DNA from: Chlorops oryzae | Taxonomy: Eukaryota > Arthropoda > Insecta > Diptera > Chloropidae | Direction of reading: 5' to 3' | Assembly: GCA_020466095.1 (NCBI GenBank) | Contig: CM035806.1 | Coordinates: 7,806,751-7,870,750 of the forward strand | Length of the DNA stretch: 64,000 nt | In this document: in pieces, positions 23,061 to 33,699 of the stretch | Numbering within the stretch: position 1 is the stretch's first letter | Layout of the letters: the number at the start of each line of letters is the position of its first letter | Notes under the pieces: generated by a model | Told to the model about the DNA's origin: nothing | Databases searched by the model: none | Seen by the model: the letters and a program-made list of their open reading frames with translations, nothing else | Program-made: the position numbers and the translations under genes

Positions 23061-24240
23061 GTGACAAACACTTTGTTTTCACAAAAATTTAATGTTGAAA
23101 AACAAAACAAAAATAAACAAGGGAAATTTTTGACTCTGAAGGGCAAGCTACGTTAGGCACGAGAGTTTTTCGAAAAGTCCCAAAAGTAGGCAGAATTTCC
23201 CAAACAAAATGTGAGAGAAAATTGAAAGCGAAAGAGGAAAATCGAAAAGCATAAAACAAAACAAAACAAAACAAAATCAAACGAAACGAAACAACAATAA
23301 AAAAAAACCAAGCTCAACTGACTGTAGTATATATGGAGAGCTTAAAAAGCTTTCAACGATAGGCGACCGACCACCCCGAGAATAACCATAGCATTCTTTT
23401 TCAATCCACCCGGACTAGCACCACCCCCTACTAGGTTCGAAATATTCGCTAAAAGATGTGCAGCATATTTTTCTGCGTCCCTGGTACTTATCATGGGTTT
23501 TCAAAATGGTGTTACGTCCGAATTAAAGCGAAAAAGTACGTCATTTTCTTTACCAAGAGCCAATTACTCGTATTATCAGCGAAAACAGCCAGAGACGGAG
23601 AAACAGACAGACAGCAACAGAGAAAAAGAGAGAAAGAGAGAGAGATTAGCGAGAGAAATTTAGCGCTGAAACGAAGCAAAATGGAACGCATGGCATCGGT
23701 GACAAAAGAGACTGTGAGACACCCAATCAATGAATATGAGTGCACATGTACCAACTTGGCTTGTACTACTTGGGCACTTTGAATGCCCTATGTCTATGGC
23801 ATGCATATAATGCTTCGCTACGCTCCGGAAGTCGTTATACAATATCCAAAGTAACGATTATGCCTTAAAAATCCTTCTTATGGTAAAAAGGGTGTTCTAC
23901 CTCCAAGAGCAAAAACTCAATTTTATCGGAATATAACAGGAACTGAGGAAAGCCAAGAAGCAACCGAATTAGCATCACGAAACCGAGCAAATACGTCACA
24001 GCACAACACAGCATATGACGTGGCGAAATTAGACGAGGGGGACGAGACGAGACGAGACGAGAGGTTGAATATCATAAGAATTTTGAAAAGAGAAATTCTG
24101 ATTCGATAAATCCATTATGCAAGCAAACAATATCCAATAGTGGATTCCATAAATGTGTGTATCCACACTTAGTTCTCTCAACAAATAGCAGAAATAGTAC
24201 ACTGAGAATAACGTTGTTGAAGCACTTATCTTATAAAATT
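23061..24240. other. Region without a supported gene
   Basis: Mixed DNA with A-rich tracts and a short AGAGAGAA-rich segment. A 108-codon frame at 23456-23782 has no recognisable domain and is probably chance. Confidence 0.4.
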
Positions 24241-24775
24241 ATTTAGTTGATACATTGTATATTGTTGGGTATATTGCTTAATTGATATATTTATATATTG
24301 CTAAATTTATATATTGATACATATATTGATATATTCATATACATATTGATATATTAAATTATTGATATATTATTTTTTGTTCTATTGATATATTGATATG
24401 TATATTGATATATTGAATTATTGATAAGTTAATGGATATATTTAAATATTATTTTTTGTTCTATTGATATATTGATATATTATTATATTGATATATTGAT
24501 ATATTGCTAAATTGATATATTGATATAATAATATATATATTGATATAATATATTAATTCATTGATATATTCATATATTGAATTATTGATATATTGATATA
24601 TTATTTTTTGTTCTATTGTTATATTGATATATTGATATGTATATTGATATATTGAATTATTGATAAGTTAATTGATATATTGAAATATTATTTTTTTGTT
24701 CTATTGATATATTATATTTTTATATTGATATATGTATGTATTGATATTTTTATACATATATTGATAAAATGATTT
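24240..24775. repeat. TTGATATA tandem repeat
   Basis: Imperfect array of TATTGATATATTGA, with a higher-order piece (TATTATTTTTTGTTCTATTG) repeated near 24368, 24449, 24600 and 24686. It continues faintly after the hAT insertion (26020-26060), so the transposon landed inside this array. Confidence 0.9.
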
Positions 24776-24783
24776 ATTGCATT

Positions 24784-26011
24784 CAGGCGCGCAGCCAGGA
24801 TTTCAATTTGGGGGGGGTTCGCAGAAAATTTTTCTAAATATTTTTTGTTTTTATTTTCGTAAAAAGCTTACAAAATATATAATTAAAATATATTTACATA
24901 AATATTTTACATTTTTATAAGGTGTACAAAGTAAAAAAAGTATTTTCGAAGGAACTTATTCAATTTAAAGTGCAATGTTAAGTCTGCGCTTGCTTTCAGC
25001 AAGTTTATTTAGTATGTCCTCTACACTGGGAGTAAGATCTCGATGGACGTGGAGGAGTGCTAAGGCATTTAACCTCTGTTCTGTCATTGTAGATCTAAGA
25101 TAAGTTTTGAGTCGGCGGAGAGTTGAAAACGATCTCTCATTTTCACATGTGGTTATTGGAAGAGTAGCCAAAATAGTTAATAAAATAAAAATATTTGGTA
25201 AAATATCTTTTTTACAAAATTTTATAGCGTCAAACACTGTTTTTGGTCTTTCATTTTTTTCTAAATTATTAATTTATTTATACCAAATAGTGAGCTCCAT
25301 TTTTGAATCATCAAAATTTCCCTCTAAATCATCTTGATAAAACTGAAAGAGTTTTTTAAATTTGTCTAAAAAATCATCAACTTTTGCAGTATCGCTTTGA
25401 GGAAATAAAACTTGAAAACCAAGAAGAATATCCTTGTGTTTTGAAAAGCGATTGGTTAAGTTGACAATAAATGCATCCACAAAAGGTAAATAAAGGGAAA
25501 TACGATAATAATATTCAACACTTTTAGTATGAAAATGTGCTTCGTGGTCCTGAGAATGTGCGAGCCTAGGTTTTTGCAAAATAAGTCCGCTTGATAAAGC
25601 TTGCTTCTCAGCGTTTTTAAACAATTTCTGAAATTCTTCCTCAGCGTTACTTCTTAAGGTTTGAATATTCTCTAAGCATATATCTGCTAGGACAACAGCA
25701 TATTTGAGATCAATGTTTCTACCTTGTAAATATTTACATAGACCAAATGTGTAACTAAAAACTTGGTTTATACAATGAAGAGATATAAGAAATTCGCCTT
25801 TTTGTAAGGCACATTTTAATAAATTAGACTGACTTGACACATTTTAATCATTCCAAGAGGAAATTCGGTCAAGAACTAAAATTATTGCATCATAAAACTT
25901 AATAAAAGAGTTTGTAGGACGGCGATGTAGAAATTTAAGCTGTGTGGTGTAATTTTTCCTTAATTTGGGGGGGGTTGGAACCCCCAAAAACCCCCCCTGG
26001 CTGCGCGCCTG
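24784..26011 (-). mobile_element. hAT-superfamily transposon relic, 1228 bp
   Basis: Perfect 16-bp inverted ends CAGGCGCGCAGCCAGG (24784-24799 and 25996-26011), flanked by the perfect 8-bp duplication ATTGCATT (24776-24783 and 26012-26019). An 8-bp duplication and CAG-initial ends are diagnostic of hAT (family knowledge). The inside encodes the decayed C-terminal half of a transposase on the minus strand. The 5' half of the transposase gene is missing. Confidence 0.92.
24965..25840 (-). pseudogene. hAT transposase C-terminal fragment with one in-frame stop
   Basis: Two minus-strand pieces, 25840-25274 and 25237-24965, share one frame and are separated by a single TAA (25274-25276), so the reading continues across it. 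The second piece holds the hAT dimerisation motif (CENERSFSTLRRLKTYLR followed by RLNALALLHVH), as in the ZMYM/THAP-like hAT transposases. The N-terminal DNA-binding domain and the first catalytic acids are absent. It ends about 180 bp from the left terminal repeat. Not functional as it stands. Confidence 0.85.
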
Positions 26012-26059
26012 ATTGCATTATTGATTCATTGATTTGAAATGTCAGTATATTGATATACA

Positions 26060-28660
26060 ATAGACTCCTTTTATCTGAATCAAATTCAAAACCAAGGGTA
26101 TTGAAAATAATTTGTGATGAATTGGTTAATTCGATTATAAGAGCCATGAAAAATGACTCCGGATAATCGAGATTGTCTGCACTGGTGTGAGTCTTTTATC
26201 TGCCCAAATGCCTAAGTGCCTAAATGCCTTGCACGAGCCAATTTATTACTTAACAGCATTGAGGTCCCACAAATTTATTTACCGAATGCCACCACACAGT
26301 CGGCCAGTACTACGAACGCGCACACATGAAAAAATCAGACACGTCTCGGCTCATCCCATCGTGTCTCATCATGACCATATCATCATCATCATCATAGGAA
26401 GACAAGTTCCATCGCCACATTTGCCGGGCTTCGTCGCCTCGTCGTAACATTCTACATTTTGCAGCGTGTGCACTTGCTAAAAACGCTCTCAGCCCACCCG
26501 AATTCATATCCGTATCCGTATCCGGTTCTACGAACTTTTACGAACTTTCGTTGAATTCGTAAAAAAAAAAAAAAAAAAAAAAAAAATCATCATCATCATC
26601 ATACGAGAGTCTTCTCTGTTGAGGAAATACGCTGAATTAATTTGAGTTTTACAATAAAATGCGAGCGAGCTGTGCTCTGCTCTGCTCTGCTGTGAGTCGC
26701 AAAGGGTCGACGGTCTCGGCGCAGCTGTGCGCCTGTTCCAATTTGCGAGAAAGATCCGCTTTATATCATCTCGAAAAAAGTTGAGACACATAACGCAACG
26801 CAACGCAACGCAGCACAGCACAGCACACAGACCGGGAGTGTTGTTGCTCTGTGGACGGTCGAAGAGTTTTCTTTGGTGCCTTAAAATTCGACTTTTACTT
26901 TGAATTATTTTCTTTTTCATTTATTTATTATAAGTATGTACGAACTGAGAGGGTACACTAATGCGATAATTTATTTATAAAAAAAAAAAAATTATTTTTA
27001 TTAAAAAACATTCGATTTTCTTTCATGAAAAAACATCCACCAAAAAAAAAAAAAAAAGATTGTCAACGCAAAGCAATCGCTTTGTCAACATATTGACACT
27101 GATTGACAAAGAGCACAAGAACTAAAATTCGATTTAGTAGGTTCCGATTGCACTGAAAACATCATTCAGATCATGCTCATCGCATTTAAAAGAGGGACTC
27201 GAGAACATTGCATTTTTGTGTCCCGAAATGCGACTGTGCACGATGGTGTTGTGCCTGCCGCGCGTGTAGCACATTTGCTGCACGACGAATGTTGCATGCA
27301 GTAAAAACGTTACTTTCGGCTACACTTAACACTACTCACAGCTGAACTCAACTCAACGCAATGCAACATTGTTGAACAGCAGCGCAGCAATGGAGAAAGG
27401 CGAATCTTTTTCAAATCGAATTCGAGAGGTTCCAGCAAGCGCACATACTGGATCGGACTCGAACCATTCACCCCAATGCGCTACAACAGCAACAACTGCA
27501 CCACGAGCTCCAATCGAGAAACTACAATTATTTCGCCGCTTTCCTGTTGTATGTAATATATTTCCGAAACCGGTTCGCCTGTATAAATTCGCCGCTCTGG
27601 TCTAGTTCCTTGTTGTGCAGCAAAGACAATTTTCAAACAAAAACAAAAGGAAAAAATCCAATCGCTCTGGAGGAAAAAGTGACGTCTCCGTTGCATTTCG
27701 CTGCGATGATTTTTTTTTTTTTTTTTTCTCATTTCATTTGCTCTTTGGTTCTTGCAGCAAATTCCTTTGTGTCAATTTCTGGGCGCCCAATCCTTAGTGG
27801 ACGAAACAACAGTGGCGCCCTCTACGAGATGTGGCACTCGGTTCGGCTCTTTTACAAGAAATCGGTTCACGGTGCAGGCCCACCTGCACCATCCGTGCAT
27901 CAATTTCGGTCGCAAAATGTTTCCATCTCAATTTCATTCCCCCATATCGAAAATAGAACGAGAGTGCCTTCAAAACTGACGAACGTATCACTGAGGAAGG
28001 AGAGCCACACTCAGTCTCCTGTTAAGTTGATGTTAAAGTTGACAGTTTTTTTCTTTCGTTTTTTTTTTTATGGCATTCAAAGAGCGTAAAGGCAAAGCTG
28101 TACAAGGATATTGGGCATTAAATAGAATTTCCGAAAATTAGAAAAGTGGGCGTGACAAAAGGGAGAAAATTCACCTGAAATTTGAATTGGGAATAGACGA
28201 AATTCTCTAAAAACTACGACACTTTCCCATTAATAGGAATAGCCATTATCGGAAATTTATAAATTTTAATGATAAATTTTTAATAATTATATTTAAATTG
28301 TTCGAATTGCTTAGTTTCTCCGATTATGAAATTTGATTCATCAAAATAACATCCAAAAATAATTAACAAGAAATTTTTGAATCGAGCCCCGCTAAAACCC
28401 GCTCAAATGTTAACATCGCTGAATTTCTCTCTCTCTCTCGCTCCGCAATAATTCTTTTCGTTTGACTGAATGAAATGAACGGCAAAATGGAGAAACGTAT
28501 GAGAGGAGGGGAAATATGAATACTCATTCATTGAGTAGAAAACAGAAAATCAACTCAAAAAGAAATTTCTCTCTGTCATTCCACTCTCTTGCGCTCACAT
28601 TCTCTCTTTGCTCTCTCGAAAAGGGTCGCAGAAAACTTCGTTTGTCAGCTGGCAGACGAT
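26060..28660. other. Intergenic region, one long unassigned open frame
   Basis: Begins with pogo-like remnant words (AATAGACTCCTTTTATCTG; ACTCCGGATAATCGAG). The rest is unique-looking DNA with CATCAT runs and poly-A. A + strand frame is open without ATG from 27376 and with ATG from 27547 to 28089; I do not recognise the product. Confidence 0.35.
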
Positions 28661-28662
28661 AT

Positions 28663-28734
28663 GCCTCTTTAGCTCAGTGGCAGAGCACTGGTCTTGTAAA
28701 CCAGGGGTCGTGAGTTCAATCCTCACAGGAGGCA
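28663..28734 (+). tRNA. tRNA-Thr (anticodon TGT), copy 1
   Basis: 72-nt cloverleaf. The acceptor GCCTCTT pairs with AGGAGGC (one G-T), D-arm AGCTCAGTGGCAGAGC, anticodon stem CTGGT/ACCAG with loop CTTGTAA (anticodon 28695-28697), T-arm GTGAG-TTCAATC-CTCAC, discriminator A. A T-run for Pol III termination lies at about 28768. No intron. Identical to the second copy 0.9 kb downstream. Confidence 0.97.
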
Positions 28735-28956
28735 ATGCATCGAAAACAAGGTGGAAGACGAAAATTATTTTTTTTTTTTTAATATAAAAACTTTTTACTT
28801 GAATAAATTTTTAAAAAATAAATAGAAAATATATAAAATAACAAAAAATTAAATAAGCTAACAAAAAAAAAAAAAAAATAAAAATATAAAAAAAAAATTT
28901 TTTTTTAAATAAAAAATTAAATACAAAAAAAATTTATTTTCATTACTTTTTCTTAA

Positions 28957-29060
28957 GGGGATATTCTGGTGTGACCGGTTATAAAATCGATTTTTTTTTT
29001 CTTTCATTTTTCGGTAGTTAAACCTATTGAGAACATGCTGTGACAAAATCATATCCAATT
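28957..29060. mobile_element. Left end of a TTAA-type element, truncated
   Basis: TTAA (28953-28956) then GGGGATATTCTGGTGTGACC, similar to the ends at 7323 and 59428. No matching right end within the usual ~740 bp; its right part is lost or diverged. Confidence 0.4.
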
Positions 29061-29583
29061 TCTTTCGAATACTGGAAGGAATAAAATCCTAAATAAATTT
29101 ATTATATTCCTATTTAAATACTGAATCTATCAATCTAAATGGTAATTTTCTAGGTCGTGGTTTTCCTGCACTAAGAAGCAGCCGAACATAAAGAAAATTG
29201 GTTGAAAAAATTTTGAATTATGCAGTACAAGATACAAGTGAAAACATATAAAAAAGTTAAAATAATTGAACTATATTGTCTTATAAAAAAAAATTTCTGA
29301 AAAGAGATGAAATTTATGCGTCCATACTAGATATCCATGTTGATATTTTCAGATTCTTGAAACGAATTTACAAAAATAAAACCCTCAATTTCAGTTTTCG
29401 CCGCAAAATTGCAGTCTCAAAATCTTCGCCTTTGCCATTCAAGATAAAATGCAATATAAATATCAAGATTATCTGATTGAGAGAGTGCGAGAGTGAGAGA
29501 TAACTGTCAGATATAAATTCCATTGCAGATAATCTCTCTTTCGTCGACAAACAAATGGAAGTTTAGACACCGGCTGTCCAAGA

Positions 29584-29655
29584 GCCTCTTTAGCTCAGTG
29601 GCAGAGCACTGGTCTTGTAAACCAGGGGTCGTGAGTTCAATCCTCACAGGAGGCA
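29584..29655 (+). tRNA. tRNA-Thr (anticodon TGT), copy 2
   Basis: Sequence identical over 72 nt to the copy at 28663, with anticodon TGT at 29626-29628. Flanks differ, apart from a similar short purine/pyrimidine lead, so only the gene body is conserved. A TTTTT terminator lies about 10 nt downstream (near 29666). Confidence 0.97.
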
Positions 29656-30188
29656 ACTCCGAAAATTTTTAAGTTTATTATTTTTAATTTTGAAAAATTA
29701 TTTAAATTACCTACATACATATATATTTTATTATTCAATAAAGTGACTATATTAAATGAACAAATAAAAAAATAATAAATATTTAAAAAAAATTTCGATT
29801 AAATTGACTTTTGAATTGTGTTGATTAGCATTAAAGTAAATTGCATTTTTTTCAGAAAAGCAAGCAAAAATAATTTATAGCGACATTAGGGAACCCACCC
29901 ACCTATTCGATTCGACAGTCAAAAATCTTAATTAATAATAAAAAATAAAAAAAAATAAAAAATGAAATTGCAAAAGAAAAAGAATCTCTTCTCGACTTGC
30001 TTGCGTTCTAAAATTCTTTGGAATTTGTCTAGCGGAAATTGGAGAGCTGAGAAAGTGAAAGAAAAATAAAATCAAGTTAAGGGTATTATAGTCAGACGAA
30101 CCTGAAAATGCAATACCCGACACAGGCATACATAGACGTTTGAAAATTTTTTTTTCAACAGACCCCAAGACCACAACTATTACGATAA

Positions 30189-30419
30189 GGTAGGTAGGTA
30201 GGTTGAAGTGGCTGCCACTTAGGCCGTTAATCGGCCCATTGTGATACCACGGAGGTTTTCATTGTCTTTTTATGTAGTGTGCCCCTAACATGCGATTTTT
30301 GAAAAACCAGTGCTAGGCTTGGAACATGACACTCCGTTTCGCCTGTGCCGGGAATCGAACCTCGGACCCTGGGATCAAGAGCATAGCACGCATCCCCTAC
30401 GCTATCCCAGAGCCACACC
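30189..30419 (-). mobile_element. tRNA-derived SINE, copy 2, with intact target duplication
   Basis: Same minus-strand structure as copy 1: tRNA-like head GTGGCTCTGGGATAGCGTAG, box B GGTTCGATTCCCGG, and a tail ending in CACTTCAACCTACC plus extra TACC repeats. Flanked by a perfect 10-bp duplication ATTACGATAA (30179-30188 and 30420-30429), the mark of LINE-driven retroposition. Confidence 0.88.
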
Positions 30420-30429
30420 ATTACGATAA

Positions 30430-31045
30430 AATATTCAAAGATTCTTAAGGCCATAAGGTGTCCCATTCGCCTGACTTTGTTCGATTTCTTTGTGAAAAGC
30501 GTCCTTTTGCCATGCCCACTTTTATAAATTATAAAAAATCTAAGCTCAAAGTCTAAATTTCATTGAAATATCCCGAAAATTGGCGATTTAGGGGCAGTTT
30601 TTTTTTTTTTTTTTTTTTGAGAATTTGTGGCAGACCCTAGAACTGGAGATAAGTAATTCATAATGGCCCGGTCAAACAAAAATTTTTGACATGGATGTTT
30701 ATGACTAAAGTAGGAGCATGAGTATGTGTGTAAGAGACTTATTCCCTTTTGTCACGCCCACTTTTTCAATGATTGGGAAATCACATTATTTGCCTTCAAA
30801 TTTGTTCAAACGTCAAATTTCATCAAAATATCTCAAAAACGTCCGACTTTTAGAGTAGCTTTTGTGATTTTCAAACCACACCTTGGTACCCCTATATATG
30901 TATGGTCTGATTTGGTCCATTCTCGAACTCCATGTTCGTACTCATGTCCCCGTGGACACTCATACCAATTTTCGTACGAATAGCTGAACTCCTTCGACGG
31001 ACGGACATGTCTAAATCGAATCTCTCGGTGACGGTGATCATTTCT
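30430..31045. other. Repeat-derived DNA, non-coding
   Basis: Contains phrases common in fly transposon remnants (TGTCACGCCCACTTTTTC, AAATTTCATCAAAATATC, CTCCTTCGACGGACGGACAT). No coding frame. Confidence 0.45.
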
Positions 31046-31051
31046 GATATA

Positions 31052-31164
31052 CATGCTCTCTCTCTCTCTCCCTCTCTCATCCCTATCTCTCTCCCTCTCT
31101 CTCTCCCTCTCTTCCTCTCTCTCTTCTCTATCTTCTCTCTCTCTCTCTCCACTCCTCTCCCTCT

Positions 31165-31195
<31 letters not shown>

Positions 31196-31387
31196 TCCCT
31201 CTCTCTCTTCCTCTCTTTTTTCTCTCTCTCTTCCCTCTCTCTCTCCTCTCCCTCTTCTCTCTCCTCCTCTCTTCCTCTCTCTCTCTTCTATCATCTCTCG
31301 CTCTTCTATCTCTCTCTCTTTCTTCTATCTCTCTCTCTTCTCTCTCTCTCTCTTCTACTCTCTCTCTCTCTCTCTCTCTTCTATCAA

Positions 31388-31418
<31 letters not shown>

Positions 31419-31484
31419 CTCACTCTCTTCTACTCTCACTCTCTCTTCTATCTATCTCTCTCTATCTCTCTTCTCTCTCTCTCT

Positions 31485-31548
<64 letters not shown>

Positions 31549-31736
31549 CTTCTCTCTCTCTCTCTCTTCATCACTCTCTTACTCACTCTCTCTCTCTCTC
31601 TTCTATCTCTCTCTCTCTCATTGCGGACACTCCTCTTAGCGGACAATTCTTTTGTGTTTCGGCTTCTCAAATAGTTTCCTCTTAACCGGACATATTTTTC
31701 GGTCCCGTAGGTGTCCGCTTAAGAGAGTGTGCACTG
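31052..31736. mobile_element. M1 MITE with left terminal repeat expanded to (CT)n
   Basis: Right end GTGTCCGCTTAAGAGAGTGT then GCACTG|TA is intact (31711-31738). The left end reads TA-CATG-CTCTCTC at 31050 and continues as about 565 bp of CT-rich repeat before resuming the element at TTGCGGACACTCCTCTTAGC (31621), a word shared with the unexpanded copy at 9172. Confidence 0.75.
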
Positions 31737-31739
31737 TAG

Positions 31740-32840
31740 GTACTTACATTTTGAATGAACACGTTCGCACAAACGCAATATACCCTGCAGAAAAAAATTG
31801 TCGACAAACCATTGAATAAAAAAGGCACCTTGCCAAATTCACAAGAACCAAAGAATCGAGCCAAGAAAACGAATTCGGCTAATGAAGAAGAGATTTTTTC
31901 GAAATCTCATTGAAGTTGATATCTTATTAATTAAAAAATTAGACAAAAAAATTCCTAGAAAAATTTCCATAAAACCATGGAAAACAATAAGAAATAAGTA
32001 CGAATTCTTAGTTTTCAATAATGAAGTGAGATTCTTTTCTTTCCTTTCTTGGCTTTAATTCAGATACCTTTTTTTTTTGGTGCAACAAAGCAACAAGGTT
32101 GCCAAGCGAAGGACTCAAAAGTATAGCTAAAAAAATGGAGGAATTAAGGATTGAAGAACTTGGACTTTTCGCCTTTCGAAGTGACCAAAAATTTTAATGA
32201 AAGAACAATAACAAACTTCAATTCTTCCGGAAGCAATTCATCGATTATTTTTGATTGTAACTAAAGAAACAAAAAAATCGTTTCGTACATTAATCATTTG
32301 CTCTTGTTTTTTTTTTTTTTTTTTTTTTTTTTTTGGCAACGTATTAAACTTATTGCTAAATAAGGCTTTTAAATTTTCAACCGACGACGCAACAACCTAA
32401 TGAGTTGCCCTTGAAAATTCCATACGTACACGCTGAAAACAATGAACTTGCAATAGAGAGCGCGAGCAAGCCGAGTCAGAGAGGGAGAACAAGACCCTAG
32501 AAAAGCAAAAAAAAAAAAAAGAGGTCGTTCAATGACCAAGAATCGTATACTAAAAAAAAGCGAACGACAGCGCTGACGTTTCGCGATCATAATAAACAAA
32601 AGCACAAATGAGAGAGAGAGAGAGAGAATCATATTCGTCGAAAATGCTGGAAACAGAAGTGCAAAAGGAAATGATAAAGACGAAAGCATGAATGCTTGTG
32701 CTCAAGGCACGCGCCGCAGTGGAATAAATATTTTTCATTTATTTTATTTTTATTTTTTATTTTATGTATACAATTAATACATCCAATCTTTTCGAAATCT
32801 TTCCCCTTTCAACATTCAGTACAATCCAATATTTTCTTTT
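31740..32840. other. Region without a supported gene
   Basis: AT-rich DNA with poly-T (32308-32334) and a short GAGA tract (32610-32627). Nothing recognised. Confidence 0.4.
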
Positions 32841-32845
32841 GTTTT

Positions 32846-33377
32846 GTCTCTCTCTCTCTCTTTCTTCTACTCTATCTCTCTCTCTCTCTCTTCCTCATCT
32901 ATACTCTATCTATGCTCACATTTTTCAGTTCTCTATTCTCTACTTCTCGTCTCCACTTTCTTTCTCTCTCTCTTCTGTCATTCTCTCTCTCTTCTCTCTT
33001 GTCTGTCTTTTCTCTCTCTCTTCTCTCTTCGTCTATCTTTTCTCTCTTCTTCTCTATCTTCTCTATCTTCTCTATCTTCTCTATCTTCTCTATCTTCTCT
33101 ATCTTCTCTATCTTCTCTATCTTCTCTATCTTCTCTATCTTCTCTATCTTCTCTACTTCTCTCTCTCTTTCTCTCTATCTTCTCTATCTTCTCTATCTTC
33201 TCTATTCTCTCTTCTCATCTTCTCTTCTTCTCTATCTTCTCTATCTCTCTTCTCTCTTCTTCTCTCTCTCTCTCTCTCTTCTTTTTCTCTCTCTCTCTTC
33301 CTCTCTTCTCTCTATCTCTCTCTCTCTCTCTCTCTTCTTCTCTCTCTCTTCTCTCTTCTCTCTTCTCTCTTCTCTCT

Positions 33378-33415
<38 letters not shown>

Positions 33416-33436
33416 TCTTCTCTTCTCTCTCTCTCT

Positions 33437-33468
<32 letters not shown>

Positions 33469-33564
33469 TCTCTTCTCTTCTCCTCTCTCTCTCTCTTCTC
33501 TCTTCTCTTCTCTCTCTCTTCTCTCTTCTCTTTCTCTCTCTTCTTCTCTCTCTCTCTCTTCTCT

Positions 33565-33636
<72 letters not shown>

Positions 33637-33690
33637 TTCTCTCTTCTCTCTTTCTCTCTCTCTCTCCCTATCGCTCGCCTTATTCTCTCT
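32846..33690. repeat. CT-rich microsatellite with a TTCTCTATC 9-mer core
   Basis: Polypyrimidine tract with a clean 9-bp sub-array (TCTTCTCTA) at about 33050-33160 and a pure (CT)n core at about 33565-33630. Long Leu/Ser frames are composition artefacts. Confidence 0.95.
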
Positions 33691-33699
33691 CTCTTTCCC

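Noticed and set aside
23456..23782. 108-codon + strand frame
   Set aside because: Includes an AGAGAGAA-driven Arg/Glu stretch and has no known domain.
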